NCBI RefSeq assembly: GCF_027594825.1
Contig: NZ_CP088930.1
Span: 2,541,019 to 2,605,018, forward strand
From: Serratia liquefaciens
GTDB taxonomy: Bacteria; Pseudomonadota; Gammaproteobacteria; Enterobacterales; Enterobacteriaceae
Direction of reading: 5' to 3'
Length of the DNA stretch: 64,000 nt
The position numbers were made by a program, and so were the translations under genes. Positions 35,960 to 45,253 of this stretch are shown here, in pieces. The number at the start of each line of letters is the position of its first letter. Within the stretch, counting starts at the first letter, position 1. The notes under the pieces are model-generated. The model was given only the letters and a program-made list of their open reading frames with translations, had not been told where the DNA came from and searched no databases.

Positions 35960-37057
35960 TTAGGCATTCCGTGCAGGAAGGCAAGCTGCGATCGAAGCAA
36001 GCACCATTTCATGCCCCACCCCGCCACGGACCTCCGCCTGGCCAATGGCCGTCGGCAGTACCAGGCGCAGCTCACCGGCCAGTACTTTCTTATCGCGCAA
36101 CATATGTGGCAGATAAGATTCCGGTGCCATTTCCTGCGGACCACACACCGGCAAACCGGCGCGCAGCAACAGTGCTTTAATACGTTCAATATCTTCGACG
36201 GAGAACTGACCGAGACGGTGCGCGGTTTCTGCCGCCATCACCATGCCGGCGGCAACGGCCTCACCGTGCAACCATACACCATAGCCCATTTCGGCTTCGA
36301 TAGCATGACCGTAAGTATGGCCCAGATTCAGCAGCGCACGCAGACCGCTTTCGCGTTCATCGGCGGCGACCACCTCAGCCTTGAGTTCACAGCAGCGGCG
36401 GATGCAATAGGCCAGAGCCTGCATGTCCAACGCCATCAGCGCATCGATATTGTTTTCCAGCCAGACAAAGAAATCGCGGTCGAGAATGATCCCGTACTTG
36501 ATCACTTCAGCCAGACCAGAGGAGAGCTCACGCGCCGGCAGGGTTTTCAGGCAATCCAGATCAACCACCACGGAAACGGGTTGATAGAAGGCGCCGATCA
36601 TGTTTTTGCCGAGCGGATGATTGACGGCGGTTTTACCGCCAACGGAAGAGTCCACCTGCGACAGCAGCGTGGTAGGAACCTGAATAAAGCGGACACCGCG
36701 TTGATAACAAGCGGCGGCAAAACCGGTCAGATCGCCCACCACGCCGCCGCCCAGGGCAATCAGCGTGGTATCGCGACCGTGCGGTTTTTCCAACAGCGCC
36801 GAGAACACCTGCTCAAGCACGGCAAGGGATTTGTACTGTTCGCCATCAGGTAAAATCACCTGATCCACCATGACGCCGGCCTGCTCCAGCACCTTCCGGA
36901 CGCGGTCCAGATAGAGTGGCGCCAGGGTTTGGTTGGTGACCAGCATTACCTGTTCACCCGCCTTCAGCGGCATAAAAGAAGCCGGATCGTTAAACAATCC
37001 GGCGGCTATGGTAATCGGGTAGCTGCGCTCCCCAAGCGTTACGGTAATTCTCTCCAT
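35960..37057 (-). CDS. aroB: 3-dehydroquinate synthase
   Basis: A 365-residue NAD- and metal-dependent enzyme. [20 protein letters not shown] is the NAD-binding loop and [26 protein letters not shown] and [11 protein letters not shown] hold the metal ligands (Glu and two His). It converts DAHP to 3-dehydroquinate in the shikimate pathway. I place the start at 37057 ([15 protein letters not shown]), as in E. coli, not six codons upstream. It lies about 90 bp after aroK. Confidence 0.96.
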   Translation of the reverse strand: MERITVTLGERSYPITIAAGLFNDPASFMPLKAGEQVMLVTNQTLAPLYLDRVRKVLEQAGVMVDQVILPDGEQYKSLAVLEQVFSALLEKPHGRDTTLIALGGGVVGDLTGFAAACYQRGVRFIQVPTTLLSQVDSSVGGKTAVNHPLGKNMIGAFYQPVSVVVDLDCLKTLPARELSSGLAEVIKYGIILDRDFFVWLENNIDALMALDMQALAYCIRRCCELKAEVVAADERESGLRALLNLGHTYGHAIEAEMGYGVWLHGEAVAAGMVMAAETAHRLGQFSVEDIERIKALLLRAGLPVCGPQEMAPESYLPHMLRDKKVLAGELRLVLPTAIGQAEVRGGVGHEMVLASIAACLPARNA

Positions 37058-37150
37058 GTCGCGCTCAGTTCTCAATGTGGTTTATCCCCGCTACTGCGGG
37101 GAACACAATCAGTCTTTCCGCATTTGCCGTGGCGAACACGGAAACCGCAA

Positions 37151-37672
37151 TCAGTTGCTTTCCAGCATGTTGATAATCTGGTTGGCAACCACTTTGGCGC
37201 TTTGATCGTCGGTGCGGATGGTGACATCTGCAATTTCTTCGTATAACGGATTGCGCTCTTTCGCCAGCGCTTCAAGCACTTCACGCGGAGGAGAATCAAC
37301 CTGCAACAGCGGACGCTTTTTGTCGCGCTGGGTACGGGCCAATTGCTTCTCGATAGTGGTTTCCAGATACACCACTACGCCACGCGCCGACAGACGGTTA
37401 CGCGTTTCACGCGATTTAACCGAACCGCCACCGGTAGCCAGCACGATGCCTTGCTTTTCCGTCAGTTCATTAATGACTTTTTCTTCACGATCGCGGAAAC
37501 CTTCTTCACCTTCCACGTCGAATACCCAGCCCACGTCAGCTCCGGTACGTCGCTCAATTTCTTGATCGGAGTCGAAAAACTCCATATTGAGTTGCTGAGC
37601 TAACTGACGGCCAATAGTGCTTTTGCCGGCACCCATAGGCCCAACCAGAAAGATATTGCGTTTCTCTGCCAT
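37151..37672 (-). CDS. aroK: Shikimate kinase I
   Basis: A 173-residue P-loop kinase with Walker A GPMGAGKS (11-18), the shikimate-binding FFDSDQEIE and FRDREEKV segments and LATGGGSV. It phosphorylates shikimate with ATP. The 350-bp region before it contains a CCCGCC/GGCGGG hairpin (37715-37738) in the probable leader and a doubtful 76-codon frame. It leads the conserved aroK-aroB-damX-dam array. Confidence 0.97.
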   Translation of the reverse strand: MAEKRNIFLVGPMGAGKSTIGRQLAQQLNMEFFDSDQEIERRTGADVGWVFDVEGEEGFRDREEKVINELTEKQGIVLATGGGSVKSRETRNRLSARGVVVYLETTIEKQLARTQRDKKRPLLQVDSPPREVLEALAKERNPLYEEIADVTIRTDDQSAKVVANQIINMLESN

Positions 37673-37785
37673 GTTTTTCGGTATTACTAAGACAATTCGT
37701 TAATGTTAACCCGCCCCGCCAATCAAATCAGCGGCGGGACCTAAACTGAAACCTCATGAACGATAGTGCGAGATCAGACGGAAAA

Positions 37786-38016
37786 TTATCTCAACACTCT
37801 TGGTAGTTTGGCAACCGAATAAATCGCAATCCACGCCGCAGGAGGGAAACCATACGTTTTTAACGGCGTCTTGGCGCTAACAAAAAAACCTCGGTGCTCA
37901 ATTCGGTAACCCTTGTAAGCTAAATCGGTCGCAGCGTCAAACGCAGATGCCCCCAAGGCGATAAAAAAGTGCATCTGCTCATCAACTTTAGGTGATTTCC
38001 CACGAACCTGACACAT
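37786..38016 (-). CDS. Doubtful small protein between hofQ and aroK
   Basis: A 76-codon frame beginning six bases after the hofQ stop. The product (MCQVRGKSPKVDEQMHFFIA... ending VAKLPRVLR) is basic and resembles no family that I know. The ribosome-binding site is poor (GAGCGG) and codons are more AT-rich in third positions than in the neighbours. It may be a chance frame in the hofQ-aroK spacer, or an acquired small gene. Apart from it, the 350-bp spacer 37673-38022 contains only the aroK leader. Confidence 0.25.
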   Translation of the reverse strand: MCQVRGKSPKVDEQMHFFIALGASAFDAATDLAYKGYRIEHRGFFVSAKTPLKTYGFPPAAWIAIYSVAKLPRVLR

Positions 38017-38022
38017 TGCCGC

Positions 38023-39267
38023 TCAGGCCTTAATCAATGTCGGAGTAATGAATATCACCAGCTCGCGCCGTTTATGCTGTTTGCTACTCTGTTTGAACAA
38101 AGATCCCAACAGCGGCACGTCGCCAATACCGGGCACCTTATCGGCCCCGCGGGCCCCATGACGCTGAAATACGCCGCCCAAAACGATGGTTTCGCCATCT
38201 TTCACCGTCACCTGGGTTTTGATCTCCTGCTTATCTATCGCCAGCGCCTCGCCTGCCCCACGGCTGATTGAACGCCCGGGCATGTTCTGGCTGATTTGCA
38301 ACGTCAGGGTAATGCGCCCATTGGGTAAAATTTGCGGCGTGACCTCCATCCCCAGCACCGCCTCTTTAAACTCCATCGATGTCGCCCCACTGGAACCACT
38401 CTTCACCTCATAGGGAATTTCAGTGCCTTGCTTTATGCTGGCGGTTTGCAGGTTGGCCGTCAGCAGCCGAGGGCTGGCGATAATTTCTACCCGGTTTTCC
38501 TGTTCCAGCGCCATCAACTCCAGATCCAGCAATCGTCCGCCGATGCGTGCCAGGTGAAAACCCGCGCTGACGGCGCTGCGATCCAACGGCAACGCCACGT
38601 TGAAGCCATCCAACTGCCACGACTTTGCCGGCCGCGCATCCGGTGCCAATCCCCAACGCACGCCAAGTTCCCGCAAGCTTTCGCTGTTGATGGTGACGAT
38701 ATGCGCCGCCAATTGCACCTGTGCCAACGGCGTATCCATTTCCGCGATCCGCTGAGTCAATAACGCCACTGTCGGTGCGGTATCTCGGATCAGCACGGCA
38801 TTGGTGCGTTTGTCCGCCACCACGCTGCCCCTCTCGCTCAGCAATATACCGCCCTGAGCATTCAGGTTTTCGGCAATCTCGGTCGCATCGGCATGGTTCA
38901 ACGGCAGAGTCACGCTGTGCAAGGGCTGTTTTTGCGCCAGTGCCTGCTGTTGCCGCTGCTTTTCCTGCTCGCTCGGCTCGGGAAACACCATCATGACGTT
39001 GCCCTCCAGCGTCATGGTCAATTTCCCCATGCGTAAAATCACGGCCAGCGCCTGCCGCCAGGGCACGTTATCCAATCTCAACGTCAGGTTACCCTCTACA
39101 CCCGCAGCGGTGACCACATTCAGTTGCTGATAATCCGCCAGCGCCTGCAATACCACCGCAACCGGCGCATCCTGAAACTCCAGTGAAATGGGGGCGGGTT
39201 CCTGCCCTGCGTTTGCGATAGCGCTCCCCCACAGCAGCGCGGCAGGCAGCCAACGGTATCCTTTCAT
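38023..39267 (-). CDS. hofQ: DNA-utilisation secretin HofQ
   Basis: A 414-residue outer-membrane secretin of the PilQ/ComE type. Residues 1-20 are a signal peptide (WLPAALLWGSAIANA), then an STN/N1-like domain (ISLEFQDAPVAVVLQALADY), N-domains, and the secretin ring (ASPRLLTANLQTASIKQGTEIPY; VKDGETIVLGGVF; VPLLGSLFK). In gamma-proteobacteria the HofMNOPQ set is needed to use DNA as a nutrient, and its homologues take up DNA in Haemophilus. The ATG overlaps the hofP stop by four bases. Confidence 0.93.
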   Translation of the reverse strand: MKGYRWLPAALLWGSAIANAGQEPAPISLEFQDAPVAVVLQALADYQQLNVVTAAGVEGNLTLRLDNVPWRQALAVILRMGKLTMTLEGNVMMVFPEPSEQEKQRQQQALAQKQPLHSVTLPLNHADATEIAENLNAQGGILLSERGSVVADKRTNAVLIRDTAPTVALLTQRIAEMDTPLAQVQLAAHIVTINSESLRELGVRWGLAPDARPAKSWQLDGFNVALPLDRSAVSAGFHLARIGGRLLDLELMALEQENRVEIIASPRLLTANLQTASIKQGTEIPYEVKSGSSGATSMEFKEAVLGMEVTPQILPNGRITLTLQISQNMPGRSISRGAGEALAIDKQEIKTQVTVKDGETIVLGGVFQRHGARGADKVPGIGDVPLLGSLFKQSSKQHKRRELVIFITPTLIKA

Positions 39268-39620
39268 TTTTCTTCCTTATGTTTTCCCAACGTCAGCACC
39301 ACTGCGTTCTCGGCGGCCGGGCACGCCGGATCACCCAGCACCTCTTTGAGCGTCAATTGCCGTTCCAGTACCTGCTCTACTTGCCAGCGCCCGGCCAGCA
39401 GCGTTTGCCGAGGTTTGGCCCGCAGCCACTGCCCAGCGGGGGTAACGATCCAGGCATAGCGCAACGTCGCTTGCCCGATGATGCCTTTTAGTTGCCAGCT
39501 CGCCGGCGATTGCGCCGGTGTCGCGCAGTCAGACGAGGGCAGCGGCCTGAAAGGGTCCCGCGGTTGCGCCAGCAGCGATATCGGCAGCAACAGCAGCCAT
39601 AACCCGAGATTTTTATTCAT
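39264..39620 (-). CDS. hofP: DNA-utilisation protein HofP
   Basis: A 118-residue exported or membrane-anchored protein: signal-like N-terminus (MNKNLGLWLLLLPISLLAQPRDPF), then a PilP-like beta domain (WQLKGIIGQATLRYAWI, WQVEQVLERQLTL). It is probably the periplasmic link between the inner-membrane HofNO and the HofQ secretin. It overlaps hofO and hofQ by a few bases on either side. Confidence 0.85.
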   Translation of the reverse strand: MNKNLGLWLLLLPISLLAQPRDPFRPLPSSDCATPAQSPASWQLKGIIGQATLRYAWIVTPAGQWLRAKPRQTLLAGRWQVEQVLERQLTLKEVLGDPACPAAENAVVLTLGKHKEEK

Positions 39621-40131
39621 TGGGCGTTACCGCTGCAGCCTCAGCCACATCCTGAAAAGTGAACTGCACCGTTAGCCCCTCCTGCTGTGTCTCAACCGTC
39701 ATCTGGTCGATACGCAGTTTGGCAGGCAGCGCGTCCAGTAACCTTAACAAGCGGCCGTAATCAAGGTGCAGTTGCAGGGTTTGCCGCGAGGAGTTTTCCT
39801 GCTGCTGCCAGCGTTGCAGCCCCGCACCTATCCGCTGCAATATCTCCGACAACGCTTCACTCGCGGCAGGCAGGGGCTCAACCTGTTGCAGCTTTTGATT
39901 CAGCGCCTCCAGCGTCGGCATGCGAGCCAGCTGTGCCGCCAAAGGGGCTATTTGTTGCGTAACTCGTTGCTGCTCCGCCTGGGTTTTGCCCAGTTGTTGC
40001 CACGGGCCCTGCAACAGCAGCAGGCCGAACAGCAGGAACAGCCCACTCAATGCCAGCCACTGCATGCTTAACAGCTTCCACCCTGGCAGGATCAGGCATT
40101 TCGTCAGCCAAAACGGCAGCGGCTTATTCAT
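39613..40131 (-). CDS. hofO: DNA-utilisation protein HofO (PilO-like)
   Basis: A 172-residue protein with one membrane segment (MQWLALSGLFLLFGLLLLQG, about residues 24-43) and a periplasmic coiled-coil plus small alpha/beta domain (TLEALNQKLQQVEPLPAASEAL, LRIDQMTVETQQEGLTVQFTF), as in PilO of type IV pili. I start at 40131 (MNKPLPFWLTK), which overlaps the hofN stop by eight bases; a longer frame into hofN is unlikely. Confidence 0.85.
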   Translation of the reverse strand: MNKPLPFWLTKCLILPGWKLLSMQWLALSGLFLLFGLLLLQGPWQQLGKTQAEQQRVTQQIAPLAAQLARMPTLEALNQKLQQVEPLPAASEALSEILQRIGAGLQRWQQQENSSRQTLQLHLDYGRLLRLLDALPAKLRIDQMTVETQQEGLTVQFTFQDVAEAAAVTPNE

Positions 40132-40660
40132 CCCGCCCCCACTGCGCCACCAGGGCAAATGAAAACAAGCCATCCTGACGCTGTGCCACCTCGGCCAGTT
40201 GGCCACGCCGCAACAACGGCAATGCAGTCAGCTGTTGCTCAAACTGGGTTATAGCCTCATAGCGGTGGCTCAAACCCCGTAGCGTAAGATTGTGCGTATT
40301 GCTTTCCAGTGCAATAAGCCACAGCGGCGCAGGCAGCAGGGCCGAGAGTTGTTGCAGCAAGTTAAGGTAGCGTCGGTTGTGCGCCAGATTCCTGCCATGC
40401 TGCTCCGCCTGTGCGGTCAGGTTCGCCAGGCGAGTCATTGCCTGTTGCCGTTGCTGATAGCGCCCCGTCAATTCCGCCTGCTGCCGGGCCAGCGTTAACA
40501 ATGCCTGATGCTGTTGTTCCTGTTGCTGATTCAACAAGCCATAAGCCCCCATCAGCACCGCCAACACCAGCACTAGTTGCAGCACAAACAGGCGTAACCA
40601 GAAAGCAGCGTGCCGACGCTGGATGCCCGCACGCCAGGGCAGAAGATTAACCTGATACAT
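40124..40660 (-). CDS. hofN: DNA-utilisation protein HofN (PilN-like)
   Basis: A 178-residue protein beginning MYQVNLLPWR, the hallmark of PilN/HofN proteins (the NLLPWR stretch binds the PilM-like partner). One membrane segment (about 21-43) is followed by a coiled coil rich in Gln and Leu and a ferredoxin-like domain. It would join cytoplasmic HofM to periplasmic HofO. The start overlaps the hofM stop by one base. Confidence 0.88.
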   Translation of the reverse strand: MYQVNLLPWRAGIQRRHAAFWLRLFVLQLVLVLAVLMGAYGLLNQQQEQQHQALLTLARQQAELTGRYQQRQQAMTRLANLTAQAEQHGRNLAHNRRYLNLLQQLSALLPAPLWLIALESNTHNLTLRGLSHRYEAITQFEQQLTALPLLRRGQLAEVAQRQDGLFSFALVAQWGRDE

Positions 40661-41502
40661 CAGCGGTCCTCTGCGCGCAGCGCCAAACCGCCGGCCAATA
40701 CAAACGCCGCCGGCACGGGTGGCTGCGGCGGACGCAGCTGGCTGAAAGCGCTGAACGGTGACCAGGGTAAACTCCCCGACGGAGGCAGCTCATCCAGCAC
40801 GCTGCTATAGTAAATCTGCTGCGTCGCCAGCGACGGACAGGCGGCATGCATCGCCGTCAGCGCCTGGTCAGGCTCTTCGGCCTCCCCCAGGCTGACAATG
40901 CCATAGGCAAGGGCCTGGGGAGAGGGGGCGACCCATAACCACTCCTGATCGAGACGGTGCAGTAAACCGGCTTCAGCCGACACGCCTGCCGCCGTCGCCA
41001 TCATGCGCAGTGCGCAAGGAGTGATATCGACCGCCTGCGGCTGCAGGTTGGCCTGATGCAAACAGTGCAGCCACTGCTCCAACTCCTGCTGTCGCGCGGC
41101 GGTGAGCAGCAAAGTACCGGGGTCCGGCGGGGAGGGTCGGTAATCCAGTGCCAGCGTCTGGCTGTCCAGCGGGAACTGTTTTAAACCCTGACTGGTGATG
41201 TATTCACCGCGAGCCGGCTCTTTCAGCCTGGCATCCGGCAGCGGCATCTGCTGCTGTAAAACCCGCGGGGCGGGCAATGCAATGCGTAAGGAAATATGTC
41301 TTGGTAACTGAATTCGCCATTGTCGCAATGCCTGAATCAGCAGCTCGGGGTGTTCGAGGCAGCCTTCTCGCAACACCGGTTGCGGTAGCCTTTGTTGCCA
41401 CCAGTGACGCAGTTGCCAGCCGTTGCGGCGGCGCTGTGCTGCCAGAGCGCGAATGCAGTGACTTTGTATATCCAGCCCCACCTGCCATGCTTGTGTGAAC
41501 AT
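40660..41502 (-). CDS. hofM: DNA-utilisation protein HofM (PilM-like)
   Basis: A 280-residue cytoplasmic actin-like protein of the PilM type, starting MFTQAWQVGLDIQSHCIRALA; the first strand resembles that of PilM/FtsA. I chose the ATG at 41502, ten bases after GGAGGT; the frame extends upstream but that part is divergent promoter DNA. It leads the hofMNOPQ operon, each gene overlapping the next by one to eight bases, and is divergent to mrcA across 122 bp. I see no clear CRP-S (Sxy) site in that gap. Confidence 0.85.
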   Translation of the reverse strand: MFTQAWQVGLDIQSHCIRALAAQRRRNGWQLRHWWQQRLPQPVLREGCLEHPELLIQALRQWRIQLPRHISLRIALPAPRVLQQQMPLPDARLKEPARGEYITSQGLKQFPLDSQTLALDYRPSPPDPGTLLLTAARQQELEQWLHCLHQANLQPQAVDITPCALRMMATAAGVSAEAGLLHRLDQEWLWVAPSPQALAYGIVSLGEAEEPDQALTAMHAACPSLATQQIYYSSVLDELPPSGSLPWSPFSAFSQLRPPQPPVPAAFVLAGGLALRAEDR

Positions 41503-41624
41503 ATTTCGCCCGACCTCCATATCGTCAGATGATAAAAGAACATATCCATGTTGCAGGCTTGCCTTTATACTACCGCGCGGTTGTTTATAAACTGCCCAAA
41601 TGACATGAAAATGGGAAATCTCAG

Positions 41625-44183
41625 GTGAAGTTCGTAAAGTATTTACTAATCCTTGCAGTGTGTTGCATCGTGTTGGGGGCAGCCTCGATCTTTGGCTTGT
41701 ACAAATATGTCGAGCCACAGTTGCCTGACGTTGCGACGCTGAAAGATGTGCGGCTGCAAATACCGATGCAGGTTTACAGCGCCGACGGCGAACTGATCGC
41801 CCAATACGGTGAAAAACGCCGTATTCCGTTGAAACTGAACCAAATTCCACCGGTTATGGTGCATGCGTTTATCGCCACCGAAGACAGCCGCTTCTATGAG
41901 CATCATGGCGTCGACCCGGTCGGTATCTTCCGTGCTGCCTCTATTGCGCTGGTCTCCGGCCATGCGTCCCAGGGGGCGAGTACCATTACCCAGCAGTTGG
42001 CGAGGAACTTCTTCTTAAGCCCGGAACGCACCCTGATGCGAAAAATCAAGGAAGCTTTCCTGGCGATTCGCATCGAACAGATGCTGAGCAAAGACGAAAT
42101 TCTCGAGCTGTACCTGAACAAAATCTATCTGGGGTATCGCGCCTATGGCGTGGGTGCCGCGGCTCAGGTTTACTTCGGTAAAGACGTTAGCCAGCTCACC
42201 TTAAGCGAAATGGCGACCATCGCCGGTTTGCCGAAAGCGCCTTCTACCTTCAACCCGCTCTACTCCCACGATCGCGCCGTCGCGCGCCGCAACGTGGTGC
42301 TGTCGCGCATGATGGATGAGCATTACATCACTCAGGCGCAGTACGATCAGGCTCGCAGCGAAGAACTGGTGGCCAACTACCATGCACCGGAAATCAGCTT
42401 CTCCGCCCCCTATCTCTCCGAGATGGTGCGTCAGGAGATGATCAAACGTTATGGCGACAACGCCTATACCGACGGTTACAAGGTCTACACCACCATCACC
42501 AAAAAGCTGCAGCTGGCGGCGCAGGAGTCGGTACGTAACAACGTGCTGGCCTACGATATGCGCCACGGTTACCGTGGCCCGTCCAACGTGCTGTGGAAAG
42601 TCGGCGAAGCAGCGTGGGATCAAAAACAGATCGTTGATTCGCTGAAGAATCTGCCGAACTACGGCCCGCTGTCTCCGGCTGTGATTGTCGCGGCCAACGC
42701 CGAAGAAGCGACGGCCATGATGGCTGACGGCAGCCATATTGCGCTACCGATGGCGACCATGCGCTGGGCGCGTCCTTACAAATCCGATACTCAGCAGGGC
42801 CCTACGCCGAAACGCGTTACCGACGTAGTGCAGGCCGGTCAGCAAGTCTGGGTGCGTAAGGTGGGCGAGAATTGGTGGCTGTCACAGGTGCCGGACGTCA
42901 ACTCGGCCTTGGTGTCGATCAACCCGAATGACGGGGCCGTGAAGGCGCTGGTCGGCGGGTTCGACTTCAACCAGAGCAAGTTCAACCGCGTTACCCAGGC
43001 GCTGCGTCAGGTCGGTTCGAATATCAAACCTTTCCTGTACACCGCCGCGATGGACAAGGGCCTGACCCTGGCAACCATCCTGAACGACCTGCCGATCACC
43101 CGTTGGGATCCGGGCGCCGGCACCGACTGGCGACCGAAGAACTCACCGCCAACCTACGATGGGCCGATTCGCCTGCGTCAGGGGCTGGGGCAGTCTAAAA
43201 ACGTGGTAATGGTACGTGCTATGCGCGCGATGGGCGTCGATTATGCGGCAGAATACCTGCAGCGTTTCGGCTTCCCGGCACAGAACATCGTGCACACCGA
43301 ATCGCTGGCGCTGGGTTCCGCTTCGTTCACCCCTATGCAACTGGTGCGCGGCTATGCGGTTCTGGCCAACGGCGGTTACCTGGTGGATCCGTACTTTATC
43401 ACCAAGATTGAAGACGATAGCGGCAACACGGTGTTCGAAACCAAGCCTAAGATTGTCTGCAGCAGCTGTAACCTGCCGGTGATCTACGGTGATACCCACC
43501 GTTCTGCCGTACTTTCTGAAGACAATATTGAAAATGTCGCGACGTCGCAGGAAGGCAAGAATGGCAGCGTGCCTATGCCGCAACTGGAGCAGGTGACTCC
43601 GGCTCAGGTGCTCCAGGATGGCGATCAGCAGTATGCGCCACACGTGATCAGCACCCCGTTGGCGTTCCTGATGCACGACGCGCTGAACAGCAACATCTTT
43701 GGCGAACCGGGCTGGATGGGCACGGCATGGCGTGCAGGACGCGATCTGAAGCGTCGTGATATCGGCGGTAAAACCGGGACCACCAACAGCTCGAAAGACG
43801 CCTGGTTCTCCGGTTATGGCCCGGATACCGTGACCTCGGTATGGATTGGTTTTGATGACCATCGCCGCGACCTTGGCCGTGCTACGGTTTCAGGTGCGAT
43901 ACCGGATCAGGTCTCCGGCGGCGAAGGCGGTGCGAAGAGTGCACAGCCGGCATGGGACGACTTTATGAAAACCGCGCTGGAAGGCATTCCGGAGCAGAAG
44001 GTCACTCCGCCACCGGGCATCATCAGCGTCACCATCGACAAGAGCAGCGGCAAGCTTTCTGGCGGCGGCGGCGGCAGTCGCTCCGAGTACTTCATCGAAG
44101 GGACTCAGCCAACGGACTACCCATCGCGAGATACCGGCACTACGTTGACGGATCCCGGCGGTGAGAGCCACGAGCTGTTCTAA
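41625..44183 (+). CDS. mrcA: Penicillin-binding protein 1A
   Basis: An 852-residue bifunctional peptidoglycan synthase. After an N-terminal membrane anchor (7-27) comes the glycosyltransferase domain with its catalytic glutamate in ATEDSRFYEHHGVD and the QGASTITQQLARNFFL motif, then an OB-like region, then the transpeptidase with active-site serine in GSNIKPF (near 465) and GGKTGTTN. The C-terminus ends in a Gly/Ser-rich tail. Start is GTG 41625. It polymerises and cross-links the cell wall during elongation. Divergent to hofM, followed by a strong terminator. Confidence 0.97.
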   Translation: MKFVKYLLILAVCCIVLGAASIFGLYKYVEPQLPDVATLKDVRLQIPMQVYSADGELIAQYGEKRRIPLKLNQIPPVMVHAFIATEDSRFYEHHGVDPVGIFRAASIALVSGHASQGASTITQQLARNFFLSPERTLMRKIKEAFLAIRIEQMLSKDEILELYLNKIYLGYRAYGVGAAAQVYFGKDVSQLTLSEMATIAGLPKAPSTFNPLYSHDRAVARRNVVLSRMMDEHYITQAQYDQARSEELVANYHAPEISFSAPYLSEMVRQEMIKRYGDNAYTDGYKVYTTITKKLQLAAQESVRNNVLAYDMRHGYRGPSNVLWKVGEAAWDQKQIVDSLKNLPNYGPLSPAVIVAANAEEATAMMADGSHIALPMATMRWARPYKSDTQQGPTPKRVTDVVQAGQQVWVRKVGENWWLSQVPDVNSALVSINPNDGAVKALVGGFDFNQSKFNRVTQALRQVGSNIKPFLYTAAMDKGLTLATILNDLPITRWDPGAGTDWRPKNSPPTYDGPIRLRQGLGQSKNVVMVRAMRAMGVDYAAEYLQRFGFPAQNIVHTESLALGSASFTPMQLVRGYAVLANGGYLVDPYFITKIEDDSGNTVFETKPKIVCSSCNLPVIYGDTHRSAVLSEDNIENVATSQEGKNGSVPMPQLEQVTPAQVLQDGDQQYAPHVISTPLAFLMHDALNSNIFGEPGWMGTAWRAGRDLKRRDIGGKTGTTNSSKDAWFSGYGPDTVTSVWIGFDDHRRDLGRATVSGAIPDQVSGGEGGAKSAQPAWDDFMKTALEGIPEQKVTPPPGIISVTIDKSSGKLSGGGGGSRSEYFIEGTQPTDYPSRDTGTTLTDPGGESHELF

Positions 44184-44190
44184 CAAAAAA

Positions 44191-44217
44191 AGGCCAGAGA
44201 AATCTGGCCTTTTTTTA
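44191..44217 (+). terminator. mrcA terminator
   Basis: AGGCCAGA (44191-44198) and TCTGGCCT (44203-44210) pair around a GAAA loop, preceded by six A and followed by seven T. The A and T runs allow use in both directions, also for the convergent nudE. Confidence 0.93.
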
Positions 44218-44232
44218 TTTAGGATTCAAAGA

Positions 44233-44787
44233 TTAACGCGAACCGCGTAAAAATGCCTCAGTCAGGAACAACGCGCTGACATTGCGCGCCTCACGGAAAT
44301 CCGGTTCAGCCAGCAACGCCATCATATCGGCAATCGGCCAGCGTACCTGCGGCAAGGGCTCCGGCTCATCCCCTTCCAGACTCTGCGGGTAGAGATCGTG
44401 TGCCAGCACGATATTCATTTTGCTGGAAAAGTATGACGGCGCCATCGTCAGCTTGCTGAGGAAGTCAAAGCGCCTGGCGCCAAAGCCCACCTCTTCCATC
44501 AGTTCGCGGTTCGCCGCCTCCAGCACGCCTTCACCAGGATCGATCAACCCTTTGGGAAACCCCAGCTCATAAGATTCGGTGCCCACCGCATATTCACGGA
44601 TCAGCAACAAGTCGTCGCCAATCACCGGCACAATCATCACGGCCTCACGGTCCGAGGGCCGCATCCGCTCGTACACCCGCCGTACACCGTTACTGAACTC
44701 CAGATCGACGGACTCAACGTTAAATAAACGCGAACGCGCGACCGTTTCCACTTTCAGAATTTTAGGTTTTTGCAGGTGTTTATCCAT
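44233..44787 (-). CDS. nudE: ADP compounds hydrolase NudE
   Basis: A 184-residue Nudix hydrolase. The Nudix box GLIDPGEGVLEAANRELMEE continues VGF, at about residues 80-102, with the required REx2EE pattern. E. coli NudE splits ADP-ribose, Ap3A and NADH. The start MDKHLQKPKILKVETVARS at 44787 fits the family; an in-frame start 31 codons upstream would give an unrelated leader. Confidence 0.94.
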   Translation of the reverse strand: MDKHLQKPKILKVETVARSRLFNVESVDLEFSNGVRRVYERMRPSDREAVMIVPVIGDDLLLIREYAVGTESYELGFPKGLIDPGEGVLEAANRELMEEVGFGARRFDFLSKLTMAPSYFSSKMNIVLAHDLYPQSLEGDEPEPLPQVRWPIADMMALLAEPDFREARNVSALFLTEAFLRGSR

Positions 44788-45253
44788 GATTGCCTCAAAT
44801 GAGTTATCCGCGACAGGCCACAGTTTCAGGCGTGATAGCGCGGATAACCAGAATAGTGATTGGCGTGACGCGCAGTTCACTTGCGTTCAAACGCTGACCA
44901 AATCCGATCTTGATCACATTGTGCGTTAATGAGAACCTTTGCCGCAACGAGCACAAGCAGTAATTTACTTTTTTTTAACAACTGTAGCCAGCGCTGGCCG
45001 ATTTTCTGCCTCTCTCAGGCAAAAAAGAGTGCATTAAAATAAGATAATGCCGATACCGATAGAAGAGCCCGATTGCTATCATCACACAGGTAAGGCATGG
45101 CGATAAAACGGGCAATTATTATCAATAAATGAGATCCCAACGGAGAATCTGTTCTCCCGTCACTGTTCGGGGTGTCTCTTGATGATTTGGCTGCGTATAA
45201 TGCGCCACGATTCATCAGGTTGGTGAGGTTCACGGGTTCAAGATGGGGATAGC
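44788..45253. promoter_or_regulatory. nudE-igaA divergent intergenic region
   Basis: This 466-bp stretch holds no credible gene. A consensus -10, TATAAT (45196-45201), lies 53 bp before the igaA start, but no good -35 stands 16-18 bp before it. A small hairpin GGAGAA-TCTG-TTCTCC is at 45142-45157. The rest is AT-rich, with no recognised operator. Confidence 0.45.

Noticed and set aside
41503..41624. CRP-S (Sxy-dependent) site expected before hofM
   Set aside because: No TGCGA-N6-TCGCA-like sequence could be recognised in the divergent gap, so none is annotated.
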